From assembly GCA_030737875.1 (NCBI GenBank), contig CM060910.1, forward strand, positions 248,900,427 through 248,964,426: a DNA stretch of 64,000 nt. The letters run 5' to 3'. Position 1 is the first letter of the stretch. Every line of letters begins with the position of its first letter. Below, in pieces: positions 11,201 through 21,830 of this stretch. This stretch comes from Allium sativum (taxonomy: Eukaryota; Streptophyta; Magnoliopsida; Asparagales; Amaryllidaceae). The position numbers were made by a program, and so were the translations under genes. The notes under the pieces are model-generated. The model was given only the letters and a program-made list of their open reading frames with translations. It made no database searches and had not been told where the DNA came from.

Positions 11201-11707
11201 ATGTATATGTGGCATAGGTTTTCAGTTTTGACATTGCCTAATGGGCACAAAGTTTTTACTTGCTTCTATCATTCGACTATACCTTTAGATAGGAACGTTG
11301 TTCGTTTTGGAACCACAGGAAAACTAGCACCAAGGTTCGTGGGGCCATTCCCTATCATCGAGAAAATTGGGAAAATGGCCTATAGATTAGAGCTACCCGA
11401 GAAGTTGGCCGGAGTCCACAACGTTTTTCACGTTTCACATCTCCGAAAATGTCTGCATGAGTCTGCTGAAGTGGTAGAGCCAAATATCCTCGAAGAGGCC
11501 GAAGTGGAACGCGAAGCAACCATAAGGAAAGTTCCAACCCGCATCTTAGGAACGGAAGTGAGGAATCTACGCAACCGTGAAGTCAAGCTCTTCAAAGTTC
11601 AGTGGAGCGACGCCGAGGGAGACGCGACTTGGGAAACTGAAGCTAGAATACGCACTGCCTACCCTTTTCTGTTCGAGGGTACATCCTTGATCTTTCTTTT
11701 TCCTTAA
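11201..11707 (+). pseudogene. Integrase C-terminus plus chromodomain ORF of B
   Basis: An open 168-codon frame, less damaged than its counterpart in A. About residues 40-75 give LAPRFVGPFPIIEKIGKMAY (GPF/Y module), then LAGVHNVFHVSHLRKCL. About residues 112-165 give the chromodomain, with RILGTEVRNLRNREVKLFKV, QWSDAEGDATWE and RTAYPFLFEG. In an intact element this would end the Gag-Pol polyprotein and bias integration toward marked chromatin. Here the catalytic core is missing upstream and the ATG is fortuitous, so this is a fragment rather than a gene. Confidence 0.85.
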
Positions 11708-12260
11708 GTTGCGCTTTTATCCATCTTTTTAGGTATATTTCCTCGACCTTATCTTTTAGGTAGAATCTTTTTGGATGGAAACATGTAGTTGAAACATGTT
11801 ATGTATGATGGTTGCAAGTGGTTGCAAGTGGTTGCTAGTGGTTGCTCGTGGTTGCATATACACACACAATCTAGGTTTTAGATCGGCTCAGTCACTTCAT
11901 GTTGCATGTGCATATATGTTTGCCTTCGTCTATGGTTGAACATTAATGTGTTGTCATATGGATGTTGCATTTGTATTGAATGATTGTGCACTCATGTAGA
12001 ATCATGAATAGGAAAATTTGCATACATAATGGATTTATGGCACTTACATAATTCGCATTAAGGAGGTCAACTGAATCAGTAGACCGCCTGATTTTGCATT
12101 AGATAAGTACATGTACACACACACTTCGCATATGATCATGAAGCATTAGAAATCTTTTAAGGACAATGGATGCTCGTGTTTGATGGATGAGTAGATGGGT
12201 GATTGGATGTTAGGATATACATTTTCCTACACTTGAAGATTTCGGGGACGAAATCCTTTT

Positions 12261-12273
12261 AAGTGGGGGAGAA
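12261..12273 (+). other. Polypurine tract of element B
   Basis: AAGTGGGGGAGAA abuts the LTR start TGTAACACCCC and is preceded by the TTTCGGGGACGAAATCC box, as in A. Confidence 0.9.
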
Positions 12274-15200
12274 TGTAACACCCCGCGAATTCTATAACTG
12301 TGAAATTAACAAATTAAAGTCAAAGAACTAAGGGAAACGGGATACGCCATTGCGTTCGTCTCGGAAAAATACACGAAATAGAGTCCGAGTTTTCGAAAAA
12401 CGGAGTCCGTATGAAGAAGATATGGCCTTCGGAAGTTTCTGAATTAAATTTAAAATTCAAACATAATAAAATAACTCAGAAAAATCAAGTTTAAATTCCA
12501 AAGTGGGGCCCTATGGGCCAGGGCGGAGAAACACCCGCCTGACGCACCCAGGTCGACTGGGCTGTCGACCTGGTCTAACCCGGTCGACAGGGCTGTCGAC
12601 AGGGCTGTCGACAGGCATGTCGACCTGGTCCAGAGCCAGGTCGAGCCCAGTCTAACCCGGCTGGCCTATTCTCTGTTGGTCGATTTTCTGTGGTCTGCTT
12701 TGTCATTAGGGCTAGGTGGCAGGCTCTAATTGGTCTCTCCTTAGGATGAATGGCTACGATCAATCCAAGCAACATCAATGGTCCTAATCAGTTCCTAACC
12801 TCTATAAAAACAACCCTAGACTAAACCCTAATCTATTCATTCAAAAATAAGAACAAAGCCGCCATGTTGCTGAGGAACGACTAGGGGTAGCCACCAATTG
12901 GAGAGAGGATTAGGAGGAAAATTCTAAGGCATAAAGCAACTCAATCAAATCAAACCGCATCTTCAAATTCCTAAATTTGAGAATTCGCCACACCATTGTA
13001 AGTAGAGTACTACTTTGGTATGAACAAATAATTGTGTTGGTTTGTATACTTGAATTGTGGTGATAAAGTAATTCATATTTGTACGTTCTTATCGATTTGG
13101 AATATTGTATACGTTTGGATATTCTTGAATTATGTTATTCAATTATGAAAAACTACATGCGGTAGTTTTATGCAAGTATACGTTTGGAATATTCGCAATT
13201 GATGTAATCCATGTTGAAACTACATGTATGTACTTGATTTATTCATGCAAGTTTGGGGTTTTGCTACTATGCCATCATAATGTGTATTTTCATACAAACC
13301 TCATTTTTGTGAAATAATTGGAATAAGTTTGGGTTATCATAATCCATATGAAATTATGTTGAAATTTGGGCATCATGTATTAAGCCATGCTTTTGTACTA
13401 GAAAACCTATTTGCAAACTTATGAATATGGCTAGGCTATGATTGATATTTGGCATAATTGAAATCCATGTTAAGTCTATATTGTTTATAAGAATTATATG
13501 ATGACATATGTGGTACATAGCTAGGTTAGATTCAAAATCCCTTTTTGCAAGTTTGCATGACTAAAGTAAAAATCATGATTTCATGTTAGAAATATTTATG
13601 CCATGGTTATGTGAACAAATACTTATGCCATGATTATGTTTGACATTATGCCATGCTTATGTTTGACATTATGCCATACTTATGTTAGAAATATTTATGC
13701 CATGCTTATGTTTGACATTATGCCTAAATAAAAATATAGGTTTATGTTGTAGTTATGACTATGTGTCAATAATGATACCCAATTTAGATTCTTATCTCAA
13801 CTACAAGTTTACATGGCTTGATTCATGTCACCTATGCTTTATGACCAAAGTATATGTTACCACTATGCAAGTACACCAGTTTCTATTTTGTAGTTCCAAC
13901 GTCATATTGCAAGTTCATGCGCTCACCTTCCCCTCTTTGTGTATGTAATCACGCTTTAAGCCTCCCCTTTTCGCATGGCTAAATTGGGCTTTAAAAGGCT
14001 AAGCCCAATATATATATATATAATAAACGGACGTGTAAAACGGGGGAAAATAACGTTGGGTTAAAATTACTAATGAATGAAAATATAAAATAGAAGGGCC
14101 CAAATTCAAGTATGGGTTGGGCCCATGATTGGTGTAACCTTTACACCATTAATAATTGGCCGCAAATATTTACATATAAGAAAATAAGGAAGAAAGACAA
14201 AATATGTAAATGTAGAACATACGATGTGTTTAACCCGAGGTTGGATTGAGTTGTGATGTAAACCTGCCCGGAACCGCCCGGCTGTCCAGTAGTCACAACA
14301 ATACCTATCCAATGTGGGAGGTTAAACATGGAGCCCAATAAGGACCCGAGGTTAGACTGAGTTGTGGCGTAAGACTGCCCGGAACCAACCGGCAACAGGC
14401 AACCACAACAATACCTGTCTAATGTGAGAGGTCAGGGCCTTAATAAGACAATTAAGGCTGAGTCAGGATTGTTAGGATTAAGTGAACTAAAGACTTAATC
14501 AAAATGGAACATGCTAAACTAAACGGACTGGTGGGGGTTAGGTCAGGAAACACTTAACCAACTTAGCATGTTGGCTAGAGATAGAAAACCTAGTAACGGG
14601 GGACCCTTTTCAGCAGTAACCCTAGAAGGTGTATCAGGATACCTGAAACTAGGCAGGGTGGGGCACGATTACTGGACTGATTGTAAGAGGTCAAATCGAC
14701 GGCGGTGGTGTAGCAGTGTAGGTTCTAACGGGGTGCGGGCGTGCACACACTCCGGCGCAGAAAAATAAGGCACTGGGCACCAGTAGCATACCTATGCATT
14801 CTAAGGTTGTGTCGTGCCGCCACCATGGGACTTGATACACCCCATGGTGGGACCAGCATAGGTAACTACAACATCGGGGGCCGTAAGACACATGTAACTA
14901 TGCGAGTAGGAGCCGATCATTGTAAAATGGATCACATCACCCTGATTATGGGGTGCCAGTTGGAAACTAGTTTATATGGGTTCAGAGATTATCATGGGGT
15001 ACGATAGTATATTCGACCCTAGACAACTTAACCAAGTTTATAGTGCTTGCCCACTTCTTGTTTATACTTATCATACCCAGTTCTTTATTCATAGACAAAA
15101 TAGTACTAGACTTACTCAGGCTTTATGTCTGACTCTACTTTTCTTTCGTCTTCTTTTCTTCCGTTTCCCCCCCCCCCCCCCCCCCCCCGCCCCCAGGTCC

Positions 15201-15596
15201 ACAAGGAGGGAACACAGCAGCTTGACCAACCTTAACATCCAGCTTGAAGAAGAGAAATGTATTGCTTGGACTTTCCTGTTTTGAACTATGGCTTTGGACA
15301 ATCCACTATGGGGACTTTTGCAGTTTATCTATGTTTTATTTATGCTTCTTTAAATAATGTACTCAAGACAGATTATGAAAATGTTATGTTATGTTTTTTG
15401 AAAGGATGTAAGACAATCGTGGTGATGTTTTGTAACACGTATTTGCTTTTATGAAATAAAAGTTTGTTGTTCTTCCGCTGTTTACAAATATGTGTTCCTA
15501 TATCTGTCTTGTATATCTGTAACTTATACTTATAAACCTCCAACAAAATTAGGGCATTCCCTTTGAGAGTGATCCTAACGGAGGTGGGGTGTTTCA
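12274..15596 (+). repeat. 3' LTR of element B (3323 bp)
   Basis: Same family as the A LTRs but clearly diverged: a different U3 around 12300-12660, small indels, and a shorter 49-bp array. TATAAAAA is at 12803-12810 and an AT microsatellite is near 14010. The C run before CAGGTCC is very long (22 C, G, then 5 C, ending near 15195). It ends GGGGTGTTTCA at 15596, after which C-family sequence resumes. Confidence 0.92.
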
Positions 15597-16664
15597 GAGA
15601 ACATGAAGTTTCTTTCAAGTTGTGCGTGGTGTCATGGTTTGGAGCCCATACATTTATTATATTTTTACCTATGTGGATGATGGATAACGAGGCGCCTCGG
15701 ATATATCCGTTACTACGGAGCCGATGGATGTAGGTGCGATAGGACCGGGAAACGTGTGTTCAGGAATAACTAATCCTCAAACATAAGGGAGAACCAACCC
15801 AACCGATCCAAGGGTTCACTGCGGGGGATCCTGAGGCATTTGCTATAGTGTCTTGAATCGGAGAGGAGCCATCCCTTGCCTCGACTCATGGCGAAAATCC
15901 AATTTCCAATACATGACATTTTGGCTATAGTTGTAAACCTATATGGCGACATAGTAGCATGGGATACTATGCCGTCTATGACTGATAAATTTATATTTGA
16001 AGTTGTTTGATACACTATGCACTTATAGTAATATCAAAATGATTTGTTTTAAATGTACCAAGCATGTTTGGCTATTATAAAGTAAAACACTATCCTCGGC
16101 TTGCGTGGCATTGTGTGATGGGACCTGAGTCTTATAATAGCTTCATTTTTCCAAAAAGCATTGCACTGTTTATAACTGTTTTATGCGCAGGTATTCTTGG
16201 GAGGAAACCCGTTCCATGTTATACGGCGTGGTCCCTTGATTTACTTTATTTTAAAGTAAAGTTTCAAATAACTGTTTTAGTTCTCACACTAGTCACATGA
16301 CTGACCTTGAGTTTATGTTTTAACCTAAACTCTAGGTGCCCCTATTTTCCACAAGGACAGCTAGTAGTTTTGGTTTTGCAGATATTATATTCACAGGTTG
16401 ATGGATTTACAACTGGAACTATATTCGGAAAGCTCTGTGTCCGAGTATTACTTTCAGCAGTGTTACGTACTATATTTCCGCTGCTTTGTAATTTCAATCT
16501 CTATATTTATCCAATGTATATTATTTATTCGTACTCTGTAATTTCTTGTGCTCTGATGTAAATTGTTGTAATATGCAATGAAATGTTCTTCTGTTTGCGT
16601 TCTGATTTGTCGTGCTCTCAACTCAATCCGGGCTTTCCCTTACGTGCGAGTTTTGATCGTCTCA
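15597..16664 (+). repeat. F: right end of a C-family LTR, interrupted by element B
   Basis: This aligns with element C from about 22772 to 23807. Shared landmarks are GAACATGA-GTTTCTTTC, GGCGCCTCGGATAT, GGACCGGGAAACGTGTG, TATACGGCGTGGTCCCTTGA and GTCACATGACTGACCT. It ends at a CGTCTCA terminus (16664). The left part should lie beyond B's missing 5' end. It could be a solo LTR or the 3' LTR of an element upstream; the window cannot decide. It is more diverged from C than the two C LTRs are from each other. Confidence 0.85.
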
Positions 16665-17573
16665 TAATCACTACTCCTACCCAATCATCAATGCACTAAC
16701 CTCAGTGACAGCCGCACCTCCTACACCATGGCTTATTGAACCCATAATTCTCATTTAACAGACCAACCCAGACTCATGCAACCAACCCTTGCATCACGCC
16801 TCCCACCGAACACAGTCCTTCACATTACCCTGCCACTGCCAACTTCCACAAACTCTCCTACTTCCACATAGTTCATGCATCATGCTGAAGCCACCTATAC
16901 TGTGTCTAACTCCTCCGTCCTGTCACCATCACCGCCCCACCCCGATGACCGAACTGCCATAACGTTCGCAGCCTGACCCTCCTCCCTTCATCTCGCCCGC
17001 ATGGCTCCCTCTTCTTCGTGCCATGAAGCTTCGGCATATTTGTTTGCTGTAAAAAAAATTGAAAATGGAGTTTGTATTTTGTCCTTAAAGGGAGATGTTG
17101 GGTTTTCTTAGCTATGAGCAGTTCGTATTTATTTATAGCGAAGGGAAGCTTGATTTCCACATAATTGGGTTGTTTGGTCATCATGTAACCAGTTTTGGCG
17201 GGCACGATAGAGGGCAATAGGACAGCAACAACCAGTTGTTATATATGTGATTTTTCGTTGATGGTGATAAAACAGAGCAGGGTACTTTCTTTTCACAAAG
17301 ATAGCTGGGAAAGTAGGCTTGCGCGTATTACTTATAGGGGGTACGGTGAAGCTAGTATTGTTGGGTTGTCCATACATAGGGTGCAGTATATTAATTACAT
17401 TTCATATGTCTGTTTTTGAGTTGAAAACATAGGAAAAGAACTACTAGGTTAGTTGTACTGTACTGATAATGTGTAGGCATTACTTAGGGTGGCGTCACGT
17501 ACTAACTTAATGTTTCTAAAAAGACTGACGAGTCTGAGCATATGTATTTTACTTCAACAGGTCAGTAATTCTT
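16665..17573 (+). other. Unassigned, possibly low-copy sequence left of element C
   Basis: No LTR, TIR or recognizable protein. The first 350 bp are C-rich and lack internal repeats; the rest is AT-rich. Short ORFs exist (for example 103 codons on the minus strand at 16906-17217) but show no known motif. The sequence continues at 31136 once C is removed. Confidence 0.5.
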
Positions 17574-18479
17574 TGTAACAACCCGGAAATGCGAGCCAAT
17601 TTAAAAAAGTTTTTTTTGGCAATTTTAGCTAATTTTGATTATTTAAAATGAATTATTTTAAAATAATATCGACGAGAAATTTAATTTGAATAGAATTCGA
17701 ACGTATATATTTATATACGTCGTCGTTAGAATATAAATAATTATTTATAATTATAAAAGGAATTGAAAATGGCGCGGTAGTTCGATAATTCGATTTCAAA
17801 ATTCAAATGAATGTACCGAGTGCAAAATAAACCGGATTTTAGTGAAACCAAAAATAATAGGATCTATTTGAGGATATCTTTCCAACGAATCTGAGAAATC
17901 AAGATTTCATAGCGGGAATCAAAAGATATGTCCAGTTGAAAATTCTGAATAGTCGCTATGGAATTCAGACCCTTAAAAATAGCCATTTTGCAAACGACCT
18001 CGGATTTTGACGAAACCACTTTTGTTGGATCCATGATGTTAAGTTATTGCTAGATTCCAAATTTCATAATTTTTCGAATCAATATGTGAGCGTGGCAAAG
18101 GAAAACGTGTTTGACCAGTTTTAGTTGATTTTAATCGACTAGAAAATGGCCATTTCTCTAACGGTCTCAGAATTTGACGAAACTAGTTTTGTTAGGACCG
18201 TATCGTCAATACGAAGCTAGAAAATATTTTTTGGGATTTATAGAGTTAGTATGTGACCCCAGTAAATTGAAATGCGCGTTCAAATTCAATATATAGAGTT
18301 ATATGTTGATTTAGACGAAAACTGGTCGAAACAGTCAAATCAGCTTACGATACATATCCCATTGTGTTCGGAATGGGGGTAATAAGCTATGGACGACAGG
18401 CGGTGGGTTCGATTTCGAGTTCGAAAATAAAAGTTGCTTTTTGAAATAAAATAAATTAATTAATTAAAATAGATTCCTC

Positions 18480-18845
18480 TCTCCCCTTATCTCCTCAGAC
18501 CCCCCCCCCCCCGTTAGAATTCATTTCGATATAAAAAAGAGAGAAAGAAGACGAAGGGGCAGGAGGAGCGCCGTCGCTCCTCACATCGGGGCGCCACCGC
18601 GCCCTAGGGTGGCGCCGCCCACCACCACCGCCGTGCGGTGTCAGCCCTCCCTCCCTCTCTCGTTTCTCTCTCCTCCTTCTTCTGAATAAAACCGCCCCCC
18701 CCCTCAAATCGCCGCCGCCGTCCAAGGCAAGGCCGCCGCCCCCCCTAAACCCTTGAGCCACCCTGCCGCGTCGCCAGAGCACCAGCAGCCACCTCCGACC
18801 CTCCACCAAGCTCTAGGCGCCTCCCTTCTTCCCCATTTCCCCCTT
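18480..18845 (+). promoter_or_regulatory. GC-rich leader of C 5' LTR ending in a splice-donor-like site
   Basis: An abrupt GC-rich island in AT-rich DNA, with C runs at about 18499 and 18693. A perfect 9-bp stem (GGCGCCACC at 18590-18598 with GGTGGCGCC at 18608-18616) and CGCCGCCGTCC-type sequence are present. It ends CCCCCTTGTAAGTC, a good plant 5' splice site. Homologous islands are at about 25757-26131 and, diverged, 62455-62814 in C'. It resembles a plant-gene 5' UTR exon; that reading is inference. Confidence 0.55.
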
Positions 18846-18899
18846 GTAAGTCTTTATTTCAATTTATTCGTGTAATTAAAAATGAAGAGTTCTGATTTT

Positions 18900-19600
18900 C
18901 ATATTTTTTATTAGAGAAAGACCATATTTTTAATTAGAGAAAGACCATATTTTTTATTAGAGAAAGACCATATTTTTTTATTAGAGAAAGACCATATTTT
19001 TAATTAGAGAAAGACCATATTTTTAATTATAAAAAGCTAGGATTTTTGCGTTGAATAAAAAGATTGAACTTTTATATAACATGAAGATGCGATTTTTATA
19101 TGTGAAGTTATATAATAAAAATATGATTTTTATATAGTGGCGATAATAAAAATATGATTTTTATATAGTATGAAGAATAAAAATATGATTTTATATAATG
19201 TAGAGTAATAAAGATGTGATCTTTATAGTAGTAGCAATGTAAAGATATGATTTTTATAGTATGGAAAGTATAAAAATACGATTTTTATATTATATAGATA
19301 GTAAAAATATCATCTTTATATTTGAAAAGACGAAATCTTTATATCTGAAAAGGCGAAATCTTTATATTTGAAAAGGCGAAATCTTTATATTTGAAAAGGC
19401 GAAATCTTTATATTTGAAAAAGCGAAATCTTTATATAGAGTATAGCGCGATAAAAATATAATCTCTATTATATGAGCAGCGGAGTAAAAATAGAATTTTT
19501 ATCTATATAGTAGCAGAGTAAAAATAGAATTTTTATCTATATAGCATCGATGTAAGAATAGAATTTTTATATATGTAGTGAATACGGGCAACGAAAGTGA
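18900..19600 (+). repeat. Tandem repeats and small-palindrome array in C 5' LTR
   Basis: First come about six copies of a ~22-bp AGAGAAAGACCATATTTTT unit (18908-19026). Then come irregular palindromes spaced about 25-35 bp, such as ATAAAAAT/ATTTTTAT with a 3-nt loop (19115-19133) and ATAAAGAT/ATCTTTAT with a 3-nt loop (19208-19226). Next are five tandem GAAAAGGCGAAATCTTTATA units (about 19316-19435), then two to three AAAAATAGAATTTTTAT units (19485-19575). The 3' LTR copy is at about 26190-26910, with different copy numbers. Confidence 0.85.
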
Positions 19601-20299
19601 CAAAAGGCAGGAACTACAAGATTTCCTACATAAGAAGAGTCGAGGCGTTTGGATTAGCTATTGGTGAGAACTTCTCACTCTAAATTTCTTTTTCTAGTTA
19701 TTTATATATATATATATACATATACTAGGATGCAGACGGTGCTTAGCAGCACCCGACACCCGTCGTCCACAGACCATGGACGGCTTGTATGCTTGTTTGA
19801 TGTGTTGTGAAATTTGTTTGTGTTGTTGATGTGAAATCGATAATAAAATGTAGATGGTTGAAATAAATTAATTATCGTTAAAAATATAATTTTTAATGTG
19901 AAAGTGAATAAATAAATATTTATAAACAAATCGGTCGATTTGTTTATATACACTGGTTTGACTGATATTGATTGGGTCGATAAATTTTACACATCGCCCA
20001 ACTGCATAAATAAAAATATGTGTTTGTTGATTTGAAACCCCACACGGGTGTTGGGATGATATTTGGGTACAATAATCCCAATTATCTAATTGTATGTCGA
20101 TCGATTGGTCGACAGACTGTGTAAGCGTTGATTATTCATATTTGATGCTTATGCAGTTGTGTGGTGCACTTTGGATGATGGTTGATTGTTTATCGCTGCT
20201 ATTATATACATGTGTTGTATGGAACCCATATAATTAACGTTATATGGTAATTGATTGGGCCTCATTCCAATCGGGAAAATAATGAATATTATAAAAGAA

Positions 20300-20600
20300 A
20301 ATTCATGTGTTGAATATAAAAATAGTCATGTGTTGATGATATTTATGTGTTGAAACTATTCATGTGTTGAGTAAAATATTTTAACAATAAAATTTACATC
20401 TTTATCATATTTAAAATTAGAACTACTTTATGGTTGAAGTCTAATTGAAAATCAAACGATAGATACCATAATTTTATAAAATATATTACATAACAAAAAT
20501 AGTCGTGTGTTGACAGTACTCATGTGTTGAGATTAGTCGTGTGTTGAAAGAAATATAGATTCATGTGTTGAATAGAATATATATCCATTTGTTGAATAGA
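20300..20600 (+). repeat. Cluster of ATGTGTTGA motifs in C 5' LTR
   Basis: About nine spaced copies of YATGTGTTGA or CGTGTGTTGA in 300 bp, separated by unrelated AT-rich DNA of variable length. The 3' LTR copy (about 27620-27900) has lost one unit. Spaced short motifs of this kind suggest protein-binding sites rather than simple tandem duplication. Confidence 0.7.
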
Positions 20601-21558
20601 ATAACGAATTTATTGAAATATATAAAGCCGTATTGATTAGAGTTGCGCTATTTTGACGTGAACGATATTTATATCGATTATATTCGTTTTTATAATGAAT
20701 ATAGAAAAGGTAGTGATTTCAAAATATAACGTTTTAAAAATATTATCATTTATATAGTAATGATATGAAATATCCAATTTTGATTTGAAATTGAATATAG
20801 AGTTGAAATGGTTTTGAATACGAATTATAAAATACGTTTTAAAAAAGGAAATCGACGAAATATATATATATATTATATATATAATGGCCTGAATAGAACG
20901 CGCCGCACCGCGGCAGTTCGTGAATTTCGACCATTGACTTCGAATTGACATTACGGGAGATCCGACCGTCGGATTCTCCTAAAACCAGAACCATTGGGTT
21001 CGTACCGAAAATAGCTTTCCAATGAATATTAGAAATTTGAAATCTAACGGTTGGATTTGGAATTATGTCCAAATCAAATTTGGAAAAGGTCGCTGTAAGT
21101 GCAGTTCGATGTCCGTTGATGGAAATCGACTGTACGGACCTTGATAAAATTATTAAAAATATCAATAATTTGTGTAAAATCATAATATGTGAATTGGAAA
21201 GAACTGGGATGAAAAATTCCACATTTGAAAAGATAAAAATAGATTTTTATCGAAATGAACTAGTTTTGAACTAGAATTAAAAATCAATTTATTTTTGAAA
21301 TAAATAAATTGAATTTGAAAGTGATTTTAAAAAATATCAATATTCCCAATACGTGAATTGGATTGGAGTTGAATCGAAATTATCTTCGGAATATTTCGAT
21401 ATTGGATTTCGTGACTATACAGATATTGTTATGGGAATTTGAAAGATATATTTTATATCGTTATTTCCAATACGATATTTGTTGGTTTCAGGATTTGATA
21501 TTGAATATAAGCCGGTATATTTTCTATTCAGAGCCTTGTATTTAATATCAAATGTGAT

Positions 21559-21830
21559 TTGGGTTTGTCGTGAATGGTGTCTTCATTAACACTGTTCTAA
21601 AGCCCAATAGAGTAAAAGATTAAATCTTTCTATTTAGATTTAATGAAGCGTATCAATTAAATAATATTTAATTGGAATTGAATTTGAATTGGTTTTTTGG
21701 TTTATCGAGAGCGGTGTTTTGAACAACACCTGTTCTTTAACCCAATTAACAATAGAGTGTGATTTTGGGTTTATCGTGAATCGTGTTTTAGGTGACATTG
21801 GTACTTTAACCCAGTTAAAGACAGGATATT
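21559..21830 (+). repeat. Three diverged TTGGGTT...AACCCAA hairpin repeats in C 5' LTR
   Basis: Copy 1 (21559-21607) pairs TTGGG...CCCAA. Copy 2 (about 21695-21745) pairs outer TTGG with AACCCAA and inner GGTGTT (21713-21718) with AACACC (21725-21730). Copy 3 (about 21770-21830) is weaker. A related hairpin with inner GATGTT/AACATC lies in element E (58923-58970). Confidence 0.7.

Larger units (their letters stand above)
1..15596 (+). mobile_element. Element B: Tekay-like Ty3/gypsy retrotransposon, 5' part off-window, split by element A
   Basis: B is represented by a pol fragment at 1-491, the rest of its internal region at 10703-12273 and its 3' LTR at 12274-15596. Between 491 and 10703 lies a complete same-family element, A. 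The bases TCCCA occur at 487-491 and again at 10703-10707, so A inserted with a 5-bp target duplication. Removing A and one TCCCA rejoins B in a stretch matching A's own internal region around 5940-6020. The 5' LTR, PBS, gag, protease and RT of B would lie before base 1. B itself inserted into a C-family LTR whose right end resumes at 15597. Confidence 0.9.

Noticed and set aside
492..15596. Tandem LTR-internal-LTR-internal-LTR array from unequal recombination instead of A nested in B
   Set aside because: The second internal part (10703 on) lacks PBS and gag and starts mid-internal, and TCCCA flanks A exactly.
16906..17217. 103-codon minus-strand ORF in the unassigned region
   Set aside because: No domain or motif recognized, biased composition, and overlapping short frames on both strands; too weak to call a gene.
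18495..18809. 104-codon minus-strand Gly/Arg-rich ORF in the C leader
   Set aside because: Shadow of a GC-rich, C-run-containing leader; the frame is not kept in the 3' LTR or C'.
19316..19435. Regular repeats resembling a CRISPR array
   Set aside because: Units are directly tandem without unique spacers, in plant LTR DNA with no cas genes.
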